Under the pieces are notes generated by a model that worked only from the letters and a program-made list of their open reading frames with translations, had not been told where the DNA came from and did not search any database. This document shows, piece by piece, positions 5,438-11,790 of a stretch of DNA of 12,652 nt. Origin of the DNA: Iamia sp052038315 (GTDB lineage Bacteria > Actinomycetota > Acidimicrobiia > Acidimicrobiales > Iamiaceae); assembly GCA_052038315.1 (NCBI GenBank), contig JBQGCF010000102.1, positions 1 through 12,652 on the forward strand, given 5' to 3'. Within the stretch, counting starts at the first letter, position 1; the number at the start of each line of letters is the position of its first letter. The translations under genes were made by a program, and so were the position numbers.

Positions 5438-8158
5438 CTACTTGGCGTCGGCCCAGGTGCGGCCGAAGGCCAGGTTGACCTCCAGGGGGACGCGGAGGTC
5501 GGCCGCGCCCCGCATCACCTCCAGGGTCATCTCGGCGATGTCGTCGTGCTCCCCGGGTTCGACGTCGAGGATCACCTCGTCGTGGACCTGGAGGATCACC
5601 CGGCTCTCGGCCTCCCGGGCGGCCAGCGCCTGGTCGAGCCGTACCAGGGCGACCTTGAAGATGTCGGCGGCGAGGCCCTGGATCCCGGCGTTCATGGCCT
5701 GGCGCTCGCCGGCCATCCGGATCCCCCGGTTCTGCGACTGCAGCTCGGGGATGGGGCGGCGGCGGCCGAACAGCGTCTCGGTGTAGCCCCGGTCGCGGGC
5801 CTCGGCGACCGTGCGGTCCATGTAGTCCTTCACCGCCGGGAAGGCCTCGAAGTAGGCGTTCAGGATCTCCCGCGCCTCCTCGACCGAGATGTTCAGCCGC
5901 TGGGACAGCCCGTAGGCCTCCATCCCGTAGGCCAGCCCGTAGCTGACCATCTTCGACTTGGCCCTTTGCGCCGGCGTGACCTCGTCCTCGGGCACGCCGA
6001 ACACCCGGGCCGCGGTGCTGGTGTGGATGTCGGCCTCGTCGGTGAAGGCCTGGATCAGGCCCGGGTCCTCGGCCAGGTGGGCGATGCAGCGCAGCTCGAT
6101 CTGGTTGTAGTCGGCGACCAGCAGCTCGCAACCGGGGGCGGGGATGAACACCGTGCGGAAGACCCGGCCCTGCTCGGAGCGGACCGGGATGTTGTGGAGG
6201 TTGGGGGCGTCGGACGAGAGCCGGCCGGTGCGGGCCACGGTCTGGTTGAAGGTGGCGTGGATGCGCCCGTCGGGGCCGACCTCCTGGAGCAGCCCGGTGC
6301 CGTAGGTCGACCGCAGCTTCTCGACCTCGCGGTAGGCCAGCAGCGCGTCGACCACCTCGTGCGAGCCCCGCATCTTCTCCAGCTGCTGGGCGTCGGTCGA
6401 GTAGCCGGTCTTGGTCTTCTTGCCGGGCGTGAGGCCCAGCGTCTCGAACAGCAGCGTCCGCAGCTGGGGGGTGGAGTTGACGTTGAACTCGAACCCGGCG
6501 ATGTCCCAGATCTGCTGCTGGAGCCGCTGCACCTCGTCGTGCATCTTGTCGCTGATCTCCTGGAGGAGATCACGGTCGACGCCGACGCCGACCAGCTCCA
6601 TGGCCGCCAGCACGGCGACGATCGGCGCCTCGATGTCGTCGTGGAGGGTGCGCAGGCCGCGGGCGTCGAGGGCCTCGGCCAGGGGCCCGGCCAGGTGGGC
6701 CACGCCCAGGGCGGTGCGCCCGGCGGTGCGCTTGGCCCGGCTCATCGGGTCGTCGCCCGACGCCATCAGGTCGAGCTGGCCCTCGGGCGGGGCGTCGCCC
6801 TCGGTGGCCAGCTCGGCGTGGGCGTAGCGGGCCAGCAGCGGCGCCAGGTCGTAGCGGCCCTCGGCCGGGTCGATCAGGTAGGCGGCCAGGGCGGTGTCGA
6901 GGTCGAGGGTGGCGACCTCGGACGCCGGGTGGTGGGCCGGGTCGGTGCGGGCCAGCCAGCGGAGGACGGGCTTGGCGTCGTGGGCGACGAGCGGCCGGGC
7001 GTGGGGCCCGGTGAAGACGTCGGCCAGGGCCTGGCGCACCTCGGCGTCGGCCAGCTGGGACTCGGGGACCCACAGGACGTCGCCGCCCTCGGGGTCGATC
7101 ACCAGGGCCAGGCCCAGCGGGTCGGAGTGCCAGCGCACGTCGCCGTCGAAGGCCGCGGCCACGCCGATCGGCGCGCCCCCGCCCTCGCCGGCCAGGGCGC
7201 CCAGCCGGGCCAGGGCCTCGTCGGTCGAACCGGGCTCGACGATCTCGGCCTCGAGCACGGTCGTCTCGCCGCCGAGGGCGCCCAGGTCGGTGCCCAGGGC
7301 CTCGACCAGCCGGTCCCACAGGGTGCGGAACTCGAGGAAGTCGAACAGCCGCTTGACCTCGTCGACGTCGGGCTCGCCCATCACCAGGTCGGCGATGTCG
7401 ACGTCGAGCTCGCAGTCGCGCCGCAGCACCATCAGCTCGGCGTTGGCCCGGACCTGCTGCTCGTTCTCGGCCAGGTTCTGGCGCAGCTTCGGGGTCTGGT
7501 CGTCGACGTGGGCGAAGAGCTCGTCGAGCGTGCCGTAGGCGTTGATCAGCTTGGCCGCCGTCTTCTCCCCCACCCCGGGCACGCCCGGCAGGTTGTCGGA
7601 GGGATCGCCCCGCATGGCGGCGTAGAGCACGTAGAGCTCGGGCCGGACGCCGGTGCGCTCCTCGATGCCCTTCTCGTCGTAGAAGGCGTAGTCCGAGACG
7701 CCCCGCTTGTTGTAGAGGACCTTGACGTGCGGGTCCTCGACGAGCTGGTAGGCGTCGCGGTCGCCGGTGACGATGATGACGTCGCGGCCGGCGTCGCGGG
7801 CCTGGGTGGCGAGGGTGGCGATGATGTCGTCGGCCTCGATCCCGACCTGCTCGATCGACGGGATGGCCAGCGACTCGATCACCTGGCGGACCAGCGGCAT
7901 CTGCTGGCGCAGGATGTCCGGCGCCTTCGACCGGTTGCCCTTGTACTCCGGGTTGATCTCGTGGCGGAACGTCGGCTCGGGCCGGTCGAAGGCCACGGCC
8001 ACGCCGTCGGGCTGGTGGTCCTTCAGGAGGTTCACCAGCATCGAGGTGAACCCGAAGGCGGCGTTGGTGACCTGCCCCGAGGCGGTGGTCAGCGTGTCGG
8101 GGAGGGCGTGGACCGCGCGGTAGGTCAGCGAGTTCCCGTCGATCAGCATCAGGGCCAT
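5438..8158 (-). CDS. polA: DNA polymerase I
   Basis: A 906-aa family A DNA polymerase that fills gaps and removes RNA primers in replication and excision repair. The N-terminal 5'-3' exonuclease (about 1-290) is complete: LIDGNSLTYRA, AFDRPEPTFRHE, EADD near 108-111, VTGDRDAYQLV near 130, and GDPSDNLPGVPGVGEKTA near 184-201. The middle 3'-5' exonuclease domain (about 325-480) is recognisable from VAHDAKPVL and DLDTALAAYLIDP, but its first motif reads AAFDGDVRWHSD rather than the DxE type, so proofreading is probably lost, as in many actinobacterial and Thermus PolI enzymes. Polymerase motifs are intact: A DYNQIELR (Asp683), B RAKSKMVSYGLAYG (Arg732, Lys736, Tyr740, Tyr744), C LQVHDEV (859-861). 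Tyr740 sits where E. coli has Phe762. ATG 8158 was chosen because AGGG lies 4 nt upstream and the family usually begins just before the LIDGNS motif; a Met three codons in is an alternative. The frame stays open far upstream, but that part is antisense to other genes. Confidence 0.98.
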   Translation of the reverse strand: MALMLIDGNSLTYRAVHALPDTLTTASGQVTNAAFGFTSMLVNLLKDHQPDGVAVAFDRPEPTFRHEINPEYKGNRSKAPDILRQQMPLVRQVIESLAIPSIEQVGIEADDIIATLATQARDAGRDVIIVTGDRDAYQLVEDPHVKVLYNKRGVSDYAFYDEKGIEERTGVRPELYVLYAAMRGDPSDNLPGVPGVGEKTAAKLINAYGTLDELFAHVDDQTPKLRQNLAENEQQVRANAELMVLRRDCELDVDIADLVMGEPDVDEVKRLFDFLEFRTLWDRLVEALGTDLGALGGETTVLEAEIVEPGSTDEALARLGALAGEGGGAPIGVAAAFDGDVRWHSDPLGLALVIDPEGGDVLWVPESQLADAEVRQALADVFTGPHARPLVAHDAKPVLRWLARTDPAHHPASEVATLDLDTALAAYLIDPAEGRYDLAPLLARYAHAELATEGDAPPEGQLDLMASGDDPMSRAKRTAGRTALGVAHLAGPLAEALDARGLRTLHDDIEAPIVAVLAAMELVGVGVDRDLLQEISDKMHDEVQRLQQQIWDIAGFEFNVNSTPQLRTLLFETLGLTPGKKTKTGYSTDAQQLEKMRGSHEVVDALLAYREVEKLRSTYGTGLLQEVGPDGRIHATFNQTVARTGRLSSDAPNLHNIPVRSEQGRVFRTVFIPAPGCELLVADYNQIELRCIAHLAEDPGLIQAFTDEADIHTSTAARVFGVPEDEVTPAQRAKSKMVSYGLAYGMEAYGLSQRLNISVEEAREILNAYFEAFPAVKDYMDRTVAEARDRGYTETLFGRRRPIPELQSQNRGIRMAGERQAMNAGIQGLAADIFKVALVRLDQALAAREAESRVILQVHDEVILDVEPGEHDDIAEMTLEVMRGAADLRVPLEVNLAFGRTWADAK

Positions 8159-8168
8159 GTCGCCCTGC

Positions 8169-8174
8169 ACCCTA
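8169..8174 (-). promoter_or_regulatory. polA: Candidate -10 element of polA
   Basis: In the 69-bp gap between the divergent starts of polA and the 444-aa gene, TAGGGT on the minus strand matches TANNNT. A start about 7 nt downstream would leave only 3-5 nt before the polA ATG, so the message would be nearly leaderless, which is common in actinobacteria. No good -35 hexamer is visible at the expected distance. The gap is short enough that promoters for both genes must lie in it or inside the coding ends. Confidence 0.25.
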
Positions 8175-8227
8175 GAAGCCGGCAGGCAGCCCCGGCACAG
8201 GCTCGGTCGGGCTGGGAGACTGCGCCG

Positions 8228-9562
8228 GTGCTCCGCCAGATCATCGCCGGCACGAAGGCCGCGCTGAGCCCGTCGACCATCCGCCAGGCGATGCGCGACG
8301 GCCAGGCGATGGCGGAGGCGTCCGCCGCCGTCATGGCCAACGGGCGCGAGGTCCACCAGCGGCGGGCGGTCGCCTCCGAGCCGCCGGTGCCCGAGCCCGA
8401 CGCCGCCGCCACCCGGGCCGCGGCCCTGGCCCGGCACCGCCATCCCGACGCTGCCCCGGTCACGGTCGACCGCTTCGTCGTGCCCGGTCCCGGGTGGGAG
8501 CCGGCCTTCGCCGTCCTCTCCGCGGCCGGCGTGGCCGGGCGCACCCACGAGGTGTGGGGCTGCTTCCCCTCGGCCGCCGTGGTCCGGCCGGCCGCCCTCG
8601 TCGAGGGCCGCCTGGGCCTGCCCGCAGGCGCACTCGGGCCCCAGCCCCTCCCGTGGGTCGAGTGGACGGTCGTCCACGCCGCCGGCCCCTCGCTCACCAC
8701 CGACCTGGCCGCGGCGGCCGCGGGCGCCGATGCCGGGGCGCCGTCGTACGTCGACGCCGTGCGCCTCGACCGGGGCGAGACCTGGCTCGACCGGCCCCGG
8801 TCCGACGCCCTCCCCTTCGACGAGGACCTGGCCGCCCTGCTGGCGTTCCGGGGCAACGTCGACCCGGCCTACTGCCTCGGCGTCCACCGGATCCTCGACT
8901 GGGGCCTGGTCGGCCCGCCCGAGCCGCGCTCGGTCAAGGTCGAGCCGCAGGGCCTGCACGTGCTGGGCCGGGCCGACGCCGGGCTGCGGGCGGCGCGCGA
9001 GGGCCTGGCCCGGGCCGCGCCGCTGCGGTGCCGCGCCGAGGACGTCGAGGAGCTCCCCGTGCGGGTCGAGGTGCTCGACGCCTCGCTCCGGCCCCTCCTC
9101 GACGGGCGGCCGTGGACCGACCGACCGCCGACCACGACCCACCCCGACCTGCCCTATGACGCCGAGGAGCTGCTCGTCGCCTACCTCGGGATCGTCGGCG
9201 TCGACCCGGGCGACTGCTACGGCGTGTCCCTGTCGATCCGCGACCAGCAGTCCGCGACCGTCCGGGGCGGAGGCGATCCCGAGCGGGGCGACGCGGCCAC
9301 CATCGCCACCCTCGTCTACCGGGACCGCGACGCCTACGAGGACGGCCGGGAGCGCTTCGCCCGCTGGAGCGCGGAGGAGACGGGCACCACCTTCGTCGAC
9401 GAGCGCGAGCCGCTCGATGCCATCCAGCGCTGGGGCAACCGGGCCCTCAAGGTCAAGAACGTCGACACCCTCGGCCTCGACACGTTCCGCGAGCACCAGG
9501 TCGGCCAGGCCCAGGACATGGCCTTCTACCCCTACTGCGCCGGACCCCGGCCCCGGCCCTGA
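8228..9562 (+). CDS. Conserved-looking protein of unknown function, divergent from polA
   Basis: A 444-aa protein whose family I cannot name. I chose GTG 8228 because GGGAG lies 9 nt upstream; an in-frame ATG at 8291 (21 codons later, MRDGQAMAEAS) is the main alternative. The N-terminus has a helical, Ala-rich segment (about 10-75), followed by a mixed alpha/beta body with many Trp, Tyr and Pro residues. Two segments look like internal partners: DEDLAALLAFRGNVDPAYC (about 200-218) and DAEELLVAYLGIVGVDPGDC (about 310-330). Both are acidic, helical, and end in a (V)DP..C motif followed by a hydrophobic turn (LGVH, YGVS), which hints at a duplicated domain. No signal peptide or membrane segment is seen, so it is probably cytoplasmic. 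It shares a 69-bp divergent promoter region with polA. Its last 31 nt overlap the last 31 nt of the ferritin-like gene on the other strand. Codon use matches the neighbours, so I see no sign of recent transfer. Confidence 0.85.
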   Translation: MLRQIIAGTKAALSPSTIRQAMRDGQAMAEASAAVMANGREVHQRRAVASEPPVPEPDAAATRAAALARHRHPDAAPVTVDRFVVPGPGWEPAFAVLSAAGVAGRTHEVWGCFPSAAVVRPAALVEGRLGLPAGALGPQPLPWVEWTVVHAAGPSLTTDLAAAAAGADAGAPSYVDAVRLDRGETWLDRPRSDALPFDEDLAALLAFRGNVDPAYCLGVHRILDWGLVGPPEPRSVKVEPQGLHVLGRADAGLRAAREGLARAAPLRCRAEDVEELPVRVEVLDASLRPLLDGRPWTDRPPTTTHPDLPYDAEELLVAYLGIVGVDPGDCYGVSLSIRDQQSATVRGGGDPERGDAATIATLVYRDRDAYEDGRERFARWSAEETGTTFVDEREPLDAIQRWGNRALKVKNVDTLGLDTFREHQVGQAQDMAFYPYCAGPRPRP

Positions 9563-10764
9563 GCCAGCACGGCATCGAGGTCGGCGACGGCCCGCTCCCG
9601 CTCGGCCGCCCAGACGGCGGCGGCGCCGGCCTCGTCGACCAGCCCGGCGGCCCGGAGGTCGGCGGCCGGGACGGCGGCGTGGGCGGCGGGCAGGGCGGTC
9701 CGCTCGGGCACCCGGCGGGCCACCGCGTGCAGGGCGGCGGGCACGAGGACGGGGCGCCGGGCGACGCACCAGGCGACCACGTCGGCGCCCAGGGCGGCGT
9801 GGGCCCGCTCGTCCCGGGCGATGGTGGCGAGGGTCCGGGCCCGCTCCGGCGCCGTGGCGACCGCCGTGGCCGCGCCCCGCTCCAGGCGGCCGGCGGCGGC
9901 GCCCTCGCCGACCATCCCGTCGACGAAGGACTCGACCGCGAGCCGCACCACCTCGGTGGTCCGACCGGCACGCCGGTCCGGCGCGCTCGTCGGCCGACGG
10001 GGCGCGGCGGACGGGCCGTCGGCGCCCGAGAGGGCGCGGCAGCGCCGGGCGTGGCGGACCTCGTCGGCCGCCGCGGCCTCGCACCGGGCGACGAGGGCCG
10101 CGGGCGCACCGACCCGGTCGAGCCGGTGGGCGAGGGTGCGGAAGGCCTCGACGGCGGCGGCCTCGTCCTCGGCGGCCGCGGCCCAGAGGGCGCCGGTCGA
10201 TCCGCCCGGCGGGGCCGGGGTCGGGACGAGGCGGCCCCGGCGGCGGCGGGGCCTGCCCTCGGCGTAGCCACCGACGACGACCGGGCCCATGGTGGCGGCC
10301 ACCAGGACCAGGCCGAGGGCGAGCGTGGCCAACCCGCCGACCGCGGCGAGGGGCCGGGGACCGTCGCCCCGGCGGACGACGAGGACGGCCGCGACCGCGA
10401 CCAGGACGAGGCCGGCGGCGACGAGCGGCCACGCGACCGGGGCGTCGGCCAGCAGCTCGCCGGACCCGTTCACCGCCGGGCCGAGCGACTCCGACCAGCG
10501 CAGCACGCCCGAGCCGGCCAGCACCACGAGGGCACCGGCCGCGGCCAGCCAGGGACCCGGCTGCCGGACGGCGCCCCCGAGCACGAGCAGCAGGACCACG
10601 CCCGCCACGGCCACGCCGACGGCGATGGCCCCGGAGCCGGCCGCCCCCTCGGCGGCGTCCCGCAGGTGCCAGTGGCGGAAGGCCACCACGGCGGCCACGC
10701 CGATCCCGACGGCGCCCGCCGTCCAGGCCAGCAGGACGCTCGGCCGGGGCGAGGGCGCAGCCAC
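9532..10764 (-). CDS. Membrane protein fused to a ferritin-like diiron domain
   Basis: A 410-aa protein. The N-terminal 160 residues contain about five hydrophobic segments (near 10-29, 45-66, 72-90, 110-131 and 138-163), then a basic stop-transfer-like RPRRRRGR. That basic stretch suggests the C-terminal part lies on the cytoplasmic side. The C-terminal part (about 190-345) has the pattern of a ferritin-like four-helix bundle: acidic EDEAAAVEAF (about 199-208), DEVRHARR (Glu235, His238), VESFVDGMVGEG (Glu278 to Glu287), and RDERAHAALG (Glu319, His322). The two ExxH motifs paired with two other Glu are typical diiron-carboxylate ligands (rubrerythrin, AurF-like or ferritin-like groups). Which activity, if any (oxygenase, oxidase, iron handling), cannot be told. 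The start is a GTG at 10764, 2 nt past the stop of the upstream response regulator and without a clear ribosome binding site, suggesting translational coupling. The 3' end overlaps the convergent gene by 31 nt. Confidence 0.82.
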   Translation of the reverse strand: MAAPSPRPSVLLAWTAGAVGIGVAAVVAFRHWHLRDAAEGAAGSGAIAVGVAVAGVVLLLVLGGAVRQPGPWLAAAGALVVLAGSGVLRWSESLGPAVNGSGELLADAPVAWPLVAAGLVLVAVAAVLVVRRGDGPRPLAAVGGLATLALGLVLVAATMGPVVVGGYAEGRPRRRRGRLVPTPAPPGGSTGALWAAAAEDEAAAVEAFRTLAHRLDRVGAPAALVARCEAAAADEVRHARRCRALSGADGPSAAPRRPTSAPDRRAGRTTEVVRLAVESFVDGMVGEGAAAGRLERGAATAVATAPERARTLATIARDERAHAALGADVVAWCVARRPVLVPAALHAVARRVPERTALPAAHAAVPAADLRAAGLVDEAGAAAVWAAERERAVADLDAVLAQGRGRGPAQ

Positions 10765-10766
10765 GC

Positions 10767-11351
10767 TCAGCTCGTCGGGGGGACGAGCGTGCCGGCGAGG
10801 ATGTCCTCGGCGACCTGGCGCATCGTGCGCCGCTCGCGCATCGCCGTCTTCTGGATGAAGGAGAAGGCGGCGCCCTCGGTCATGCCGTGGTCGTCCATCA
10901 GCCCACCCTTGGCCCGGTCGACCAGCTTGCGGCTCTCCAGCTGCTCCTCGAGCGAGGTGGCCTGGTCGTGGAGGGCCTTCATCTCCTTGAAGCGGCCCAG
11001 GGCCACCTCGATGGCCGGCAGCAGCTCGGCCTTCTGGAACGGCTTCACCAGGTAGCCGAGGGCCCCGGCGTCGCGGGCCCGCTCGATCAGGTCGCGCTGG
11101 CTGAAGGCGGTGAGGATCAGCCCGGCGGCGAGGCGCTCGCCGGCGATCTCCCGGGCGGCGGACAGGCCGTCGAGGCCCGGCATCTTGATGTCGAGGATGG
11201 CGATGTCGGGCTGGTGCTCGCGGACGAGGCGCACGGCCTCGTCGCCCCGGCCCGTCTCGGCCACGACCTCGTAGCCCTCCTCCTGGAGGGTCTCGGCCAG
11301 GTCGAGGCGGATGATGGCCTCGTCCTCGGCGATCACCACGCGGGTCGTCAT
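10767..11351 (-). CDS. pdtaR: ANTAR-domain response regulator (PdtaR/AmiR-NasT type)
   Basis: A 194-aa two-domain regulator. The receiver domain (1-120) has the acidic pair at residues 9-10 (AEDE), phosphoacceptor Asp54 in ILDIKMPGLDG, Thr81 in LTAFS and Lys103 in LVKPF, so it should be phosphorylatable. A helical linker (about 118-135) leads to an ANTAR domain (about 136-188) with LESRKLVDRAKGGLM, EGAAFSFIQKTAM and RRTMRQVAEDIL. ANTAR domains bind paired RNA hairpins and prevent transcription termination. The closest well-known protein is M. tuberculosis PdtaR (Rv1626), which pairs with the sensor kinase PdtaS encoded elsewhere and lies near polA (Rv1629), a similar neighbourhood. No kinase is seen in this window, so a distant partner is expected. 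ATG 11351 has AAGGGAG 6 nt upstream, so the start is firm. The downstream ferritin-like gene starts 2 nt after its TGA. I see no obvious paired-hairpin ANTAR target in the window. Confidence 0.93.
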   Translation of the reverse strand: MTTRVVIAEDEAIIRLDLAETLQEEGYEVVAETGRGDEAVRLVREHQPDIAILDIKMPGLDGLSAAREIAGERLAAGLILTAFSQRDLIERARDAGALGYLVKPFQKAELLPAIEVALGRFKEMKALHDQATSLEEQLESRKLVDRAKGGLMDDHGMTEGAAFSFIQKTAMRERRTMRQVAEDILAGTLVPPTS

Positions 11352-11443
11352 CGTTGACTCCCTTGGTCGTCGGTCGGAACAGCGGTGGGGGCGGTCATGG
11401 CCGCCCCAGGATGCCAGGCCGCGGTGGTCGGGTCGGCCACCGG

Positions 11444-11737
11444 CTACGCCCGACCGGCCTGGAAGCGGTCGAGCAGCTCGTCCTGGACCTTCTCCAGGCG
11501 GGCGATCTCCTCGACGACGGCCTGCCGGTGACGGCGCATGGCATCGGCGTGGCCCTCGGCCTCGGAGTGCTCCCGCCCGGAGGTCGGCGTCTCCGAGACG
11601 AGCGAGCGGATCCGGGCGTCGTCGGCCTCGTCGGCCAGCTGGATCAGCTGCTCGTCGGTGACGACCAGCTCCTCCCGCAACCGCTTCAGGCGCGCGCCGA
11701 CGTCCTTCAGACGACGCTCGACGAGGATCCTGGCCAC
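11444..11737 (-). CDS. Small coiled-coil protein of unknown function
   Basis: A 97-aa protein starting with GTG at 11737. It is almost entirely helical and charged: RRLKDVGARLKRLREELVV (about 8-26), EQLIQLADEADDARIRSLV (about 29-47), a short break SETPTSGREHSEAEGH, and a last helix RQAVVEEIARLEKVQDELL (about 71-89). The pattern suggests a helical hairpin or dimeric coiled coil; there is no Cys, signal peptide or membrane segment. I do not know a function. No Shine-Dalgarno sequence precedes the GTG, but a TATGCT hexamer ends 7 nt upstream of it, consistent with a leaderless transcript. It is transcribed in the same direction as the response regulator, 92 bp upstream of it, so it could be the first gene of a unit that includes the regulator and the ferritin-like gene, although the regulator has its own ribosome binding site. 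It is divergent from the transporter gene. Confidence 0.82.
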   Translation of the reverse strand: MARILVERRLKDVGARLKRLREELVVTDEQLIQLADEADDARIRSLVSETPTSGREHSEAEGHADAMRRHRQAVVEEIARLEKVQDELLDRFQAGRA

Positions 11738-11743
11738 CCGGGG

Positions 11744-11749
11744 AGCATA
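11744..11749 (-). promoter_or_regulatory. -10 element positioned for a leaderless transcript of the 97-aa gene
   Basis: TATGCT on the minus strand (TANNNT consensus) ends 6 nt before the G of the GTG at 11737, which puts the expected transcription start on the start codon itself. It lies within the 8-bp palindrome GCATATGC (11745-11752), one of very few A/T-rich spots in this region. A -35 match at 17-18 bp (TGGGAG or CTGGGA) is poor. The absence of a ribosome binding site before this GTG is the supporting argument. Confidence 0.4.
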
Positions 11750-11790
11750 TGCAAGTGGCCCCGGCCCTCCCAGGGCGCCAGGATGCCGGG

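Noticed and set aside
5219..8227. Plus-strand frame continuing upstream of the 444-aa gene through polA
   Set aside because: This part is the antisense shadow of polA; a ribosome binding site and a change to a protein-like composition appear only at GTG 8228.
8159..10432. Apparent N-terminal extension of PolI by about 758 residues
   Set aside because: The frame is merely open because it runs antisense to the 444-aa gene and overlaps the ferritin-like gene; PolI homology begins at the LIDGNS motif just after ATG 8158, and no known PolI has such an extension.
11412..11443. Possible hairpin (CGGTGG/CCACCG) after the 97-aa gene as a terminator
   Set aside because: The stem is only 6 bp with a 9-nt loop and no U-tract; such pairs are expected by chance at this GC content.
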